A stretch of 64,000 nt of DNA from Nocardioides sp. (GCF_030019515.1 NZ_JASEEQ010000003.1:62001-126000), one strand, 5' to 3'; counted from the stretch's first letter, positions 47,572-56,589 are shown. Numbers and translations are program-made. The notes: a model not told the origin generated them from the letters alone.

Positions 47572-48531
47572 CTACCGGTAGTCGCTGAAAAGTGGCGGGA
47601 TCGTGTTGAGCTCGTCTTCGTATGAGTTCATGTCGACGAAGCGTCGTAGGTCCCGGATGGCTGCCGCGTTGTCCCGTAGGTCCTCAGCGGTGTGGTCGGG
47701 GTTGAAGTAGCCCTCTGCGACGACGAAGGCCACCTTGGCCACACGACCTGAGGTGGTGCTGAAGATCTCGCCCGTGACAGGAGTGTCGCGATGTGCCAAC
47801 CACACGACCGCGGGCGAGACCAGGGCGGGCGGCCCGATGGCCAGTCGTCCCTCCGCGATCTCGTTCTTCCAGTTCTCGATCCGCGGGTCGGCGCTGCCGA
47901 AGAAGTGCTCGGCGTTCATCCGGGTGACGGCGACCGGGGCGATCGCATTGGCCCGGATGCCGTGCTCGGCGCCCTCGAGCGCCAGGTTCTTGGTCAATCC
48001 CGCCACTGCCAGCTTCGCGGCGCCGTAGTGGCTGAGCATCGGCGCACCACCGAACCCGGCGTTGGAGGTGGTGTTGACGAAGCGCCCGTGGCCCTGCTGG
48101 ACGAAGATCGGCCACGCCGCCTTGCTGACGTGGTACGCGCCATCCACGGTGACGTCCATCATCGCTCGCCACTGGGTGTCAGTGACGTCCGCGAAGTCTG
48201 CGTAGGTTGCGAAGCCGGCGTTGTTGATGACGACATCGAGCCGGCCGAAGGCCTCGAGGGCGGTCTCGACGATCCCGGCTGCACCCGCACTCGTGGCGAC
48301 GGAGTTCGCGTCTGCGACCGCGCGGCCGCCGTTCGTGACGATCTCGTCGACGACGGACTGTGCTACGTGGGTATCGGCGCCCTGACCCGTGTCGCTCGAT
48401 CCGAGGTCGTTGACGACCACGTTCGCGCCCCGCGCCGCGAAGGCAAGTGCGTGCTCGCGCCCCAGTCCCCGTCCCGCCCCGGTGACGATCACGGTCTCCC
48501 CGTCGAACCTCAACTCATGCGATGCGCTCAT
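47572..48531 (-). CDS. short-chain dehydrogenase, MFE-2/HSD17B4-like
   Basis: NAD(P)-dependent SDR of 319 residues. Cofactor motif VIVTGAGRGLGREHALAF; the NNAG motif is VVINNAGFATYADF; catalytic Ser-Tyr-Lys is in TTSNAGFGGAPMLSHYGAAK. The GRGLGREHALAFAARGANVV beginning and the C-terminal extension match the hydroxyacyl-CoA dehydrogenase subgroup of peroxisomal multifunctional protein type 2. It could oxidise a 3-hydroxyacyl-CoA or a ring alcohol. The ATG at 48531 (MSASHELRFDG) is used. It lies downstream of promoter 1 of the putative regulon. Confidence 0.9.
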   Translation of the reverse strand: MSASHELRFDGETVIVTGAGRGLGREHALAFAARGANVVVNDLGSSDTGQGADTHVAQSVVDEIVTNGGRAVADANSVATSAGAAGIVETALEAFGRLDVVINNAGFATYADFADVTDTQWRAMMDVTVDGAYHVSKAAWPIFVQQGHGRFVNTTSNAGFGGAPMLSHYGAAKLAVAGLTKNLALEGAEHGIRANAIAPVAVTRMNAEHFFGSADPRIENWKNEIAEGRLAIGPPALVSPAVVWLAHRDTPVTGEIFSTTSGRVAKVAFVVAEGYFNPDHTAEDLRDNAAAIRDLRRFVDMNSYEDELNTIPPLFSDYR

Positions 48532-48891
48532 GCTTGTTCCTCGTCTGTCTGGGAAGTGCGGAGCATCGCTCCACGCCGACGGCCGTCCCCGGGCCACCCG
48601 ATACGGTCGCGGACGGTCAGGCGACAGTAGGGACCCTCGAACGCGAACAGGTGTCCCCGTTCGCGACACCGGCGAGGGCGAGAGCCGGCCGGGAGAGACG
48701 GTCGCCGTGCAGCTCCGGTCCGGCCAGGCGGGCCGGCCCCGACGACCCTCTCGTTCTCGGTCGCGAACTGGCGATCATCGGCTCGGACGAAGCGGGTGGG
48801 ACGGAGCTGGAGATCAGCGCCCGCCGGTGAGCGTCGGCGGGCGACGTCCCACAAGGTGCGTCAGGATCGCCGTCGCCGAGCCACGACGCGC
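48532..48891. other. 360-base intergenic region between the SDR and the ABC permease
   Basis: Contains the SDR promoter with the TGT-N11-ACA site at 48624-48668. The remaining bases up to the permease stop are GC-rich and show no gene I can support. Confidence 0.5.
48624..48668 (-). promoter_or_regulatory. island regulon promoter 1 (SDR gene)
   Basis: Minus-strand TGTCGCGAACGGGGACA (48668-48652), 22 bases, then TACTGT (48629-48624), about 93 bases before the SDR ATG. The TGT...GACA ends and exact 22-base spacing match the other three sites; the middle bases differ. Confidence 0.55.
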
Positions 48892-49950
48892 CTAGTCCGA
48901 TCCCGAGAGCCGCTCGCGCTGACGTCCCATGAGGGTCGAGACCAGCACGGCAAGGATGAGCGCTCCGCCGTTGAAGACCGGCGAGACCCACGAGTCGGCG
49001 CCCAGGAAGGTGAATCCGTTGACCGCAACGGCGAGCAGGTAGACACCGCACATCGTCCCCCATACGTTGTAGCGGCCGGGACGGATGCACGTGGCACCCA
49101 GGAACACGGCCGCGAGCGCAGGAAACAGGTAGGCCGGGCCGGACGCGGGATCGGCACTGCCGGAGCGGATCGTGATCATCAGCCCCGCCAGGCCGGCCAG
49201 CGTTGCCGAACCCAGGAAGGCGAGCCACACGTCCTTGCGGACATTGATCCCGACCAGGTGCGCGGCCCGCTCGTTGGAGCCGATGCCCTCGAGCTCACGC
49301 CCTCGCGGCAGGTGGGTGAGGACATACCAGACGACGACCGCCGCGACGACAAGCACCCAGAACGGCCGAGGCAGCCCCAGGAAGGTCTCGAAGCCCCAGG
49401 ACCCGACCCAGTCGGGCAGGCCGGACGAGATCGTCTGGCCGTCGGTGAAGTACTGCAGTCCCCCCTGGATCAAGGTGTACAGGCCCAGCGTGACGATGAA
49501 CCCGTTGAGCCGAAGGCCCGCGACGAGCCACCCGGTGATCGCGCCACTGAGCAGCGAGACCGCGAGGGCCGCCAGCAGCCCGACCCAGGCCGGGTAGCCC
49601 GCGGGGCCGGCCAGCTGAGCGAACGTGATGCTCGCGAGACCGGCGACCGCGGGGACCGACAGGTCGAAGTAGCCGGCGGTCAGAGGCACGAGCATGGCGA
49701 GCGCAACGATGCCGGTGACGGCCTGGTTGCTCAGCAGCTGACGCACGTTGGCACTCGAGGTGAAGAGCTCTCCGGTCGACCCGTCGATGGTGAAGAAGGC
49801 GACGAGCACGACGAGCATCAAGGGCAGGCCGAGCCGCTCGAGCTGGTTGACCGCGGTGCTGGTCAACGACGGCCGCGAGCCCCTGTTCTTGATGGGCTTG
49901 AGCGGGGTCTGGGCCCCGGGCTCGGTGATCTGGTCAGTGGACAGCGACAT
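48892..49950 (-). CDS. ABC transporter permease (Rbs/Xyl family, BPD_transp_2)
   Basis: Membrane subunit of 352 residues with about eight to ten helices, of the RbsC/XylH type. Marks are GIVALAMLVPLTAGYFDLSV, GWLVAGLRLNGFIVTLGLYT, GIGSNERAAHLVGINVRKDV and GATCIRPGRYNVWGTMCGVY. The N-terminal 30 residues are hydrophilic and proline-rich. The ATG at 49950 overlaps the ATPase gene by 17 bases. Together with the ATPase it forms an importer with the binding protein at 43653. Such Rbs-type systems occasionally serve in steroid or aromatic-acid uptake. Confidence 0.92.
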   Translation of the reverse strand: MSLSTDQITEPGAQTPLKPIKNRGSRPSLTSTAVNQLERLGLPLMLVVLVAFFTIDGSTGELFTSSANVRQLLSNQAVTGIVALAMLVPLTAGYFDLSVPAVAGLASITFAQLAGPAGYPAWVGLLAALAVSLLSGAITGWLVAGLRLNGFIVTLGLYTLIQGGLQYFTDGQTISSGLPDWVGSWGFETFLGLPRPFWVLVVAAVVVWYVLTHLPRGRELEGIGSNERAAHLVGINVRKDVWLAFLGSATLAGLAGLMITIRSGSADPASGPAYLFPALAAVFLGATCIRPGRYNVWGTMCGVYLLAVAVNGFTFLGADSWVSPVFNGGALILAVLVSTLMGRQRERLSGSD

Positions 49951-51556
49951 GGGATTCCCCTCCGGAATAAACGAGCTGGCTGAGGCGGTGCGGCGTGATC
50001 TCGGCGCACGGCACCTCGGCTTGGATGCAGCCGTCACGAAGAACGAGGACGCGATCGGCGAAGCTCGCCAGCTCCTCGAAGTCGGACGCCACGAGCACCG
50101 CACCGGCACCCGCTGCGACGCGCTCGCCGATCAGGCGATAGATCTCGGCCCGCGCCCCGACGTCGACACCTTGCGTCGGTTCGTCGAGGAGGATCACACG
50201 CGGATCTCGCTGGAGCCAGCGGGCCAGGATCGCCTTCTGCTGGTTGCCACCCGAGAGGGTGTCGATCGCCTGATCGACCCTCGCCGCCTTGATCCCGAAC
50301 TGCCCGACCAGCGCGCGTGCGTCTCGGGCCATGGACCTGGGCCGCATCCTGAGCCGGCGCCAGTAGCGACGCAGCACGGCAGCGGAGATGTTCATCGACA
50401 GGGACTGATCTGCGAAGGCGGCGGCGACGGCGCGGTCCTCGGGAATCAGGGCGATACCGGCGGACATGGCGTCGGCGGGCCGACGCACGCGGATCGGCTG
50501 GCCGTCGACCTCCACGGCGCCCCGCCTCGGCTCGAGGTCGCCGAAGATCCCGCGGAGCAGCTCGGACCGGCCCGACCCCAGGAGACCTGCGATACCGAGG
50601 ATCTCGCCACGGGCGACCTCGAAACTCACCCCGCTCACTGGACCGACGTCCATCTCGCTCACCTTCAGCGCGGATGGGCCCTGGGTGCTCGGCCTCGCGT
50701 CCCGACGCACCTGCTCGAGGTCCTTGCCGACGACCAGCCGGATCAGTGCGGCCTCGTCGATGGACGCCGTGTCCCACGTGCCCTGCATGTCGCCGTCGCG
50801 AAGGACCGAGACCCGGTCGCACAGGGAAAGGACCTCGTCGAGGCGGTGGCTGACGAACACCACGCTCTGCCCACGGGCGGCGAACCTGCGCAGCGAGGCG
50901 AACAGTGCCTGCGCCTCGTGCAGCGGGAGTGCCGCAGTGGCTTCGTCGATGATGAGGGTGCCCCGGTGCTGGTCGCCCTGGTCCTGGAGGGCGCGGGCGA
51001 TCGCGACCTCGGTTCGCACGGCGGGCGAGAGGCTGCTGAGAAGGGTCGCCGGTGACGCCTCGATCTCGAACCGCTCCAGCAGCTCGCGGACACGCACCTC
51101 GACCTTGCGCCACGAGATCCCGCTGATGCGCGACTTCTCGAAGCCCCTGCCGAGCGACAGGTTCTCCGCCACGGTCATGTCGGGAAACAGTCCGAGGTCT
51201 TGATGAACCACGCGTACGCCGGCCTCGTGTGACCACTTCGGATTGATCTCGTCGGCCGCCACTTCGGCATCGGCGATCCGGATGGTGCCGCCGGCAGAGC
51301 CCTTGTAGATGCCACTCAGGATCTTGATCAACGTCGACTTTCCCGATCCGTTGCCGCCGCAGAGCGCGTGGATCTCCCCGGCCCGCAGCTCCCAGTCGAC
51401 GTTCCGCAGCGCAGTGGTGCCGGGGAACGTCTTGTCGAGTCCTCGCACCACGACCTCGAGGCGTGTTCCCGCGACCGGGGCCGAGCGTTCGGAGGCCCGC
51501 TGACCGGAGCCGACGCGGTCGGGTCCTTCGGGCGGGTTGCTCGTCGTGGTTGTCAC
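49934..51556 (-). CDS. ABC transporter ATP-binding protein, tandem-domain (Rbs/Xyl family)
   Basis: 540-residue tandem ABC ATPase. ABC1: CGGNGSGKSTLIKILSG, a weak signature LSSLSPAVRTEVAIARAL, Walker B LIIDEATAALPLHEAQAL. ABC2: GLLGSGRSELLRGIFG, signature LSGGNQQKAILARWL, LLDEPTQGVDVGARAE. The unusual second Walker A GSGRSE and the degenerate first signature are normal for the RbsA/XylG family. GTG at 51556 adds about 40 residues before the first domain; a later start is possible. Promoter 3 of the putative regulon is just upstream. Confidence 0.92.
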   Translation of the reverse strand: MTTTTSNPPEGPDRVGSGQRASERSAPVAGTRLEVVVRGLDKTFPGTTALRNVDWELRAGEIHALCGGNGSGKSTLIKILSGIYKGSAGGTIRIADAEVAADEINPKWSHEAGVRVVHQDLGLFPDMTVAENLSLGRGFEKSRISGISWRKVEVRVRELLERFEIEASPATLLSSLSPAVRTEVAIARALQDQGDQHRGTLIIDEATAALPLHEAQALFASLRRFAARGQSVVFVSHRLDEVLSLCDRVSVLRDGDMQGTWDTASIDEAALIRLVVGKDLEQVRRDARPSTQGPSALKVSEMDVGPVSGVSFEVARGEILGIAGLLGSGRSELLRGIFGDLEPRRGAVEVDGQPIRVRRPADAMSAGIALIPEDRAVAAAFADQSLSMNISAAVLRRYWRRLRMRPRSMARDARALVGQFGIKAARVDQAIDTLSGGNQQKAILARWLQRDPRVILLDEPTQGVDVGARAEIYRLIGERVAAGAGAVLVASDFEELASFADRVLVLRDGCIQAEVPCAEITPHRLSQLVYSGGESHVAVH

Positions 51557-51623
51557 AGGCCAAGTCCGTTCTCGTGATGCTGAGGGCCGCGTCAGCGCGG
51601 CCGTGGCGACGGTGATGTCGGTC

Positions 51624-51668
51624 ACCCTAAGAAGCGGACGAGGCCGCGAGTTGTCCTTATCCGCTACA
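51624..51668 (-). promoter_or_regulatory. island regulon promoter 3 (ABC transporter)
   Basis: Minus-strand TGTAGCGGATAAGGACA (51668-51652), 22 bases, then TAGGGT (51629-51624), about 68 bases before the GTG. It is nearly identical to promoter 2, and GGTGA follows the hexamer in both. Confidence 0.7.
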
Positions 51669-51793
51669 CATCGTCGGACGCGTGCGGACCACCTCGGACG
51701 GGCTCCTCCCATCGACCCTCGGGTCAGCCTGCTCGGCACCGGCTCGAGAAGCGGCGATCGGGCTCGACGCCGCGCGAGCGTCCCGCCCCGAGA

Positions 51794-53359
51794 TCAGGTC
51801 GGGGTGGAGTCCACCTGCGGAGCAGCGGAGTCCCCCACGCTCCTCTGCCCGAGCTCGTCGGCGACGAGGCGTCGGAGCTCGACCTTGCGGACCTTCGTCC
51901 CGGACATGGGCCACTCGGACAGGAAGCGGACATGTCGCGGCACCTTGAACGAGGCGATGGCGCCTCGACAGAACTCGATGATCTCGGCCTCGGTGACTCG
52001 CGCCCCGGGCCAGAGCTCGAGGTAGGCAGCCGGCACCTCGCCGTACACGTCGTCGGGCGCCGCTACGACGGCAACCATGCGAACTGCCGGGTGCGACAAC
52101 AGGTGGTCCTCGATCTCGACCGCCGCGACGTTCTCGCCGCCCACCTTCAACATGTCCTTGAGCCGACTGATGTAACGGAGTTCACCGGAGTCCGACCTCG
52201 ATACCAGGTCGCCGGTGCGGAACCACCCATCGACAAAGGCAGCCGCCGTCGACTCCGGATCTCCGTGATAGCCGCTCAGGCATCCTGGACCGCGGACCTG
52301 GAGCTCGCCAGGCGTCCCGTCCGGCACCTGCCCCCCGGACAGCGGGTCGATGAGCCGCACCTCCATGCCGGGGAGGACGCGGCCGGCGGTGGTGAACCTG
52401 CTCTCCGGTGGGTCCGCGGCTTCTCCCAGCGCGAGGAAGCCACCTACCTCGGTGCACCCGGTGTTGGAGACCTGGGCCACCTGGGGAAGCAGCTCCTGCA
52501 TGATCCGAAGGCGCTCCGGCGTGCCCACGTTGATGACGAGCCGCGCCGATGACAGCCGCTCGGGCGCAAACTCGGCGTGCGTCAGGACCTGCATCCAGAT
52601 CGTCTCGAAGCCGGGGAAGAGGACGGTGCAACGCTCATCGATGATCTGGCGGACGGCGGTGGTCGGCTCGAAGTGGCCGTTGTGGTGCAAGCTCGCGCCC
52701 GCTGCCTGCGCCGCCAGGAACGGCGTCCAGCCCCCGGTGTGGAAGAGCGGAAGCGGAGTCCAGAACCTGTCGTCGGGTTCCAGATGAAGACGCTCAGCGA
52801 CGGCACTTCCCTGGTGAGCCATGGCCGCGGCGGTGTGGACACACGCCTTGGGCATCGAGGTCGTCCCCGACGTGTAGATGATCCGGGCGGGCCGGTCGGG
52901 ATCCGTTGCCACGCTCTCGTCCAGCGGAGGGACCGCCGCGGGACCGGCCCACTGCGAGCGGGCCGCAGCGACGTCGATCACTGTCCCGTCGTAGAGCTCG
53001 GTGTCGAACAGGTCGCGGAACCGGGCGACGGTGAACACGACCGGGCATTCGGCGTTCCGCAGGGCGAACCCGAGCTCCCTGGTCTTGAAGCGGGCGTTGA
53101 TGCAGGCCGCCACCGCACCGAGACGAATGGCAGCCAACGCCAGGACCAGGTAGTCCGCGCTCGCACCGGGCAAGAAGATCCCGACGCGGTCACCGGGAGC
53201 AATGCCCATGGATCGGAGCACTCGTGCCGCGCGACGCGTCGCCAGGTCGAGCTGTGCGAACGAGAGCTGCTCGCCAGGGAACGAGACCGCTAGTGCGTCC
53301 GGGCGCGTCCGAGCGTTGTGATCCAGGAGTGAAGTGATCGGGAGGGAAGAGACAGTCAT
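51794..53359 (-). CDS. AMP-dependent acyl-CoA synthetase/ligase (LvaE-like position)
   Basis: 521-residue ANL-family enzyme that activates an acid with ATP and CoA. Motifs are IIYTSGTTSMPKACVHT (A3 phosphate loop), GWFRTGDLVSRSDSGEL (A7), YISRLKDMLKVGGENVAAVE (A8 hinge) and the catalytic Lys in SGTKVRKVELRR near the C-terminus. The ATG gives MTVSSLPITSLLDHN. It is last in the leftward operon and follows the LvaC-like dehydrogenase, as LvaE follows in the Pseudomonas levulinate operon. The acid is probably a bulky or branched acid from the monooxygenase step. Confidence 0.93.
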   Translation of the reverse strand: MTVSSLPITSLLDHNARTRPDALAVSFPGEQLSFAQLDLATRRAARVLRSMGIAPGDRVGIFLPGASADYLVLALAAIRLGAVAACINARFKTRELGFALRNAECPVVFTVARFRDLFDTELYDGTVIDVAAARSQWAGPAAVPPLDESVATDPDRPARIIYTSGTTSMPKACVHTAAAMAHQGSAVAERLHLEPDDRFWTPLPLFHTGGWTPFLAAQAAGASLHHNGHFEPTTAVRQIIDERCTVLFPGFETIWMQVLTHAEFAPERLSSARLVINVGTPERLRIMQELLPQVAQVSNTGCTEVGGFLALGEAADPPESRFTTAGRVLPGMEVRLIDPLSGGQVPDGTPGELQVRGPGCLSGYHGDPESTAAAFVDGWFRTGDLVSRSDSGELRYISRLKDMLKVGGENVAAVEIEDHLLSHPAVRMVAVVAAPDDVYGEVPAAYLELWPGARVTEAEIIEFCRGAIASFKVPRHVRFLSEWPMSGTKVRKVELRRLVADELGQRSVGDSAAPQVDSTPT

Positions 53360-53381
53360 GGGTGGAAGCGTCCCCTTCGGG

Positions 53382-54545
53382 TCAGAAGGAGCGCGCGAGA
53401 CCCAGGCGCTCTGCGACAAGGTTGCGCGCCATCTCGTTGTTGACCGGGCTGAAGCGCATGAGGCGGGCATCGCGCCAGTACCGCTGCATGTCGGTCTCGG
53501 TGGAGTAGCCCTGCCCACCCATCACCTGGATCCCCAGGTCGGCGCCCGCCGCGGCATGCTCGGAGGCAATGATCTTGCCCATGGTGACGGCCATGAACGT
53601 GTCCTCACCCGCATCGGCGCGACGCGCTGCCTCGTAGGCGATCAGCTCGGTCTGGTACTGGGCGATCGCGATGTTCGCCACGTGGTGCTGGACCGCCTGC
53701 AGGTCCCCCAGGCGCCGCCCGAACGCCTCGCGAGTGCTCACGTACGCGAGTGCGTCCTCCAGCACTCCGTCGAGGATCCCCGTGCAGGTGCCGAGCACCA
53801 GCACGCGCTCGTTGGTCAGCGTCGGCAGCAACATCCGCCACGCCCGGCCGGGCTCCCCCACGACCATGTCGTCGGGAACGAAGACGTCACGGAGCTCCAT
53901 GAGGAAGGTGCCGAGTCCGCGCATGCCCAGCGGGCTGAGGGCCTCGAGGGACACGCCTTCCGACTTCGGGTCGAGGAGGAAGAGCGTGACGCCGTCCGAC
54001 TTGCGCTGCACGTCCTTGTCGGTCCGGGCCAGCAGGAGGATCCGGTCCGAGACGTGGGCCGAGGTGCACCACTTCTTGACGCCGTTGACCACCCACCCGC
54101 CGCTCACCTTCTGCGCGGTGGTGGTCATCGCCCCCAGGACGTCCGTACCACCGCCGGGCTCAGTGAATCCGATGGTGACGCGCATGTCGCCTCGTGCGAT
54201 GCGGGGCAGGAACTCCCGCTTCTGGGCCTCGGTGCCGTAGAGGCCGATCGAGTTCGCGCCGGCGAAGGAGGTCATGCCCCAGATCCAGACCATGCCGGCG
54301 AGCGAGCGTGCGAGCTCTCGCGCTTGGATCAGCTGCGTGAGCATGTCCGCACCGTGTCCGCCGTACTCGGTGGGCACCGCGGTGGCGTGGTAGCCCGCCC
54401 GGGCGAGCTTGTCGAAGAGGTGCAGGGGGTAGTCCGGTCCCGCGGCTTCCGCGGCGCGGGCCACGTTCTTCGGGATCTCGCGTTCGACGAAGGACCGCAG
54501 CTCGTCGCGGAAGGCGCGGTGCTCGGGCGAGAGAAGGTGCTCCAC
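53382..54545 (-). CDS. acyl-CoA dehydrogenase family protein without the usual catalytic Glu (LvaC-like)
   Basis: 387-residue flavoprotein fold. FAD/substrate marks: TIGFTEPGGGTDVLGAMTTT, WVVNGVKKWCTSAHVSDRIL, TREAFGRRLGDLQAVQHHVA and QVMGGQGYSTETDMQRYWRD. Where medium-chain enzymes have the base Glu (YEGTSQIQR) this one reads RFSPVNNEMARN, so the normal base is missing. That ending is seen in LvaC-type and other unusual family members. In the lva pathway the LvaC homologue works on a phosphorylated 4-hydroxyacyl-CoA. Neighbours on both sides fit that role: a small protein and a kinase upstream, a CoA ligase downstream. Confidence 0.9.
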   Translation of the reverse strand: MEHLLSPEHRAFRDELRSFVEREIPKNVARAAEAAGPDYPLHLFDKLARAGYHATAVPTEYGGHGADMLTQLIQARELARSLAGMVWIWGMTSFAGANSIGLYGTEAQKREFLPRIARGDMRVTIGFTEPGGGTDVLGAMTTTAQKVSGGWVVNGVKKWCTSAHVSDRILLLARTDKDVQRKSDGVTLFLLDPKSEGVSLEALSPLGMRGLGTFLMELRDVFVPDDMVVGEPGRAWRMLLPTLTNERVLVLGTCTGILDGVLEDALAYVSTREAFGRRLGDLQAVQHHVANIAIAQYQTELIAYEAARRADAGEDTFMAVTMGKIIASEHAAAGADLGIQVMGGQGYSTETDMQRYWRDARLMRFSPVNNEMARNLVAERLGLARSF

Positions 54546-54557
54546 TCGGTCCTCCTG

Positions 54558-54854
54558 TCAGTCGCGGGGTGCGTGGTTCGGAACGGTCGCCGCCAGCGCG
54601 CCGTTCAGCTCGGGGAAGGGCCACGTCAGGCGCAGCTGGACGGGCCCGTCCGCCTCGCTCTTGAGCTCGAGGACGAGAGTGTCCTCCTCCACACTGACGG
54701 TGATGGGGAGGGCGACCTCGATCCGACCGCTGCCGGACGCGCCGGTCGCCGTCGGATCGTCTGCGGCCGCCGCGTTCGCCTGGGTGGCGGCTCTATACAG
54801 CGCTTCTTCGAGCAGTACCCTGCACCAGCCCGCGACCTGGTCGTTGGAGCTCAT
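54558..54854 (-). CDS. small hypothetical protein, LvaB-like by position
   Basis: 98 residues, no recognised domain. It has an N-terminal helix (QVAGWCRVLLEEALYRAATQ), an Ala/Thr/Gly-rich linker and a beta-rich end (IEVALPITVSVEEDTLVLEL; VQLRLTWPFPELNG). The ATG overlaps the kinase stop (ATGA), and the dehydrogenase follows 12 bases on. In the Pseudomonas lva operon a similarly small protein (LvaB) is required by the LvaA kinase. The identification here rests on size and gene order, not on a sequence match I can verify. Confidence 0.65.
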   Translation of the reverse strand: MSSNDQVAGWCRVLLEEALYRAATQANAAAADDPTATGASGSGRIEVALPITVSVEEDTLVLELKSEADGPVQLRLTWPFPELNGALAATVPNHAPRD

Positions 54855-56023
54855 GCGTGACCACCTTCCTCGAGGGTTCCGAGATCGTCCATCGCCGTGC
54901 TGATCCGCTGGATCATCAGCATGGACATCTCCTCCGACTGCATGTCCGGGAAGACGGGCGACGGCACCAGTGTCGGCGTCCACAACAGCAGTGGCACGTT
55001 CAGGGCTCGTCGGTACATCTCCCATGCGGTGTCGACCGACAGGTCCTGTCGTAGGTTCTCGAGGTAACGGCTCAGCAGGTCCTTCTCCCAGGCGCGCCGG
55101 TCCTCGACGTCGAGGGTCGTGGACACCGTGTAGGCGAAGTCGAACGCCCAGCTCCCTGTACACGTGTTCTGCCAATCCGCCAGACCGATGACGTGGTCGC
55201 GCGTCTCGTACCAGTTCCCGAGGTGCATGTCGCCGTGCAGCAGGGTCCGAGGGCCGTCGGTGTGGAACGACATGGTCTGCTCCGCGTCAGCCCAGATGCG
55301 GTCGCGCTTGGCGAAGACGCCGGGCGGGATCACGTCGGCGGCCTTGTGCATCGCCTCGTTGTGGGAGTCGACCATGCCTACGCGCTTGCCGAACTCGAGG
55401 AACCCCCCGTGGCGCGGCAGGGCCGACAGGTCGTCCGCGAAGCGCGGCGAGTCCCAGAAGGCTCGGTGGTACGCCGCCAGCGTGTCCACCATCCCCTCGG
55501 CGGCGGTCCTGGTGACCACGGTGTCGCGATGGTAGAACTCCACGCCCTTGGTGGCCACGAGGTCGTCGAAAATCTGGATCGACCGCCCCGAGACGTTGTC
55601 GATCGCAGAGACGAGGAGGGTCGGGGTCTCGATGTCCAGTTCCGGCCTGGCGACCGAGAAGAACGTGTACTCCTGGGTCACCACGCGACCACCCGAGGCC
55701 AGCCGGCTCAGCACGGTCGGGGTGGACTTGACGAACATGGCCTCCGGCAGTCCGGCCCTGCGCCCAGCGTCGTTGTAGCGGACGGTGAGCCAGCGGTGGA
55801 CCGTCGAACCCATGTCGCCCTTGCCCCGGACGTCGATGCTCTCGACGCGCGCTCCCTCGTGCTCGGAGCACACGCGTGCCGTCAGCCACTCGGGGGTGAT
55901 CGCCTCGACCCGCCACGGCACGTCGGACGGACTCGTGACCTCGGGCGACGTTAACTGGTCCCAGACACTGTGCGCGGCGTAGCGAGCGCGCGTTCGGAAC
56001 CTCGATGCGTTGTCAGTGGTCAC
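54851..56023 (-). CDS. aminoglycoside-phosphotransferase-fold kinase (LvaA-like / ACAD10-11 kinase type)
   Basis: 390-residue protein kinase-like (APH) enzyme. The catalytic loop is RTLLHGDMHLGNWYE (His-Gly-Asp-x-H...N), the metal motif GLADWQNTCTGSWAFDFAY, and the N-lobe Lys lies in EAMFVKSTPT. This family also includes the kinase domain fused to acyl-CoA dehydrogenase in mammalian ACAD10/11 and LvaA, which phosphorylate 4-hydroxyacyl-CoAs. GTG 56023 was chosen; codons 5' to it have no homology. It overlaps the following 98-codon gene and precedes the dehydrogenase, matching lvaA-lvaB-lvaC. Confidence 0.88.
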   Translation of the reverse strand: MTTDNASRFRTRARYAAHSVWDQLTSPEVTSPSDVPWRVEAITPEWLTARVCSEHEGARVESIDVRGKGDMGSTVHRWLTVRYNDAGRRAGLPEAMFVKSTPTVLSRLASGGRVVTQEYTFFSVARPELDIETPTLLVSAIDNVSGRSIQIFDDLVATKGVEFYHRDTVVTRTAAEGMVDTLAAYHRAFWDSPRFADDLSALPRHGGFLEFGKRVGMVDSHNEAMHKAADVIPPGVFAKRDRIWADAEQTMSFHTDGPRTLLHGDMHLGNWYETRDHVIGLADWQNTCTGSWAFDFAYTVSTTLDVEDRRAWEKDLLSRYLENLRQDLSVDTAWEMYRRALNVPLLLWTPTLVPSPVFPDMQSEEMSMLMIQRISTAMDDLGTLEEGGHA

Positions 56024-56054
56024 TGTCCGGTGCCTCTCTCTGGGATCGGGTGCA

Positions 56055-56588
56055 CTACGACGCCGGCTCGAAGTGCGAGATGTCCAGGACGTGTCCGACC
56101 CGCTCCTCGGCCCAGACCGCTCGGACCCTCGTCCCGAACGGGAGCGCGTCCTTGGGGTCGGACTCGCTGTCGAAGTCGACCCCGACGACATGGTGCATGA
56201 GCAGCGTGCTGGCACCGTCGAGCCGGATGCCGCCGATGGCGTACGGCGGGGTCGGGCCTCCGGTGAACCCGTGCCAGGCCACCGTGTAGACCTCGAGCGT
56301 GCCCTCGGCGGGCAGCTCGAGCCACTCCGCGGTCGGTTCGAAACACGATTCGCAGTACGCCTGCGGAGGCACGAAGACCCGCGAGCAGCTGGCACAGCTG
56401 TTGGCCAGGAGCTTTCGCTGGCGCAGCCCGTCCATGAACCGCGACCAGGTGGCACCCAGGTGGATGTCGTAGCGCAGGTTCCAGTTCACTTCCTGCGTGG
56501 CCGGCCGGCTCGGGGAGGCCGCCACGCCATCGCTGCCACTCCGGCGGATGATCGCTTCGCCAGCCTGGCTCGCGGTCGGTGACGTCAT
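56055..56588 (-). CDS. DUF35 OB-fold acyl-CoA-associated zinc-ribbon protein (ChsH2-like C-terminal type)
   Basis: 177 residues. After an N-terminal helix (LGATWSRFMDGLRQRKLLAN) comes a zinc ribbon, SCASCSRVFVPPQAYCESC (CxxC...CxxC), then an OB fold (LEVYTVAWHGFTGGPTPPYA; FGTRVRAVWAEE). DUF35 proteins partner thiolase-fold enzymes, as in steroid aldolase ChsH2-Ltp2 and benzylsuccinyl-CoA thiolase. It is one base behind the thiolase-like gene. Its presence makes the neighbouring thiolase-like proteins functional partners. Confidence 0.92.
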   Translation of the reverse strand: MTSPTASQAGEAIIRRSGSDGVAASPSRPATQEVNWNLRYDIHLGATWSRFMDGLRQRKLLANSCASCSRVFVPPQAYCESCFEPTAEWLELPAEGTLEVYTVAWHGFTGGPTPPYAIGGIRLDGASTLLMHHVVGVDFDSESDPKDALPFGTRVRAVWAEERVGHVLDISHFEPAS

Positions 56589-56589
56589 G

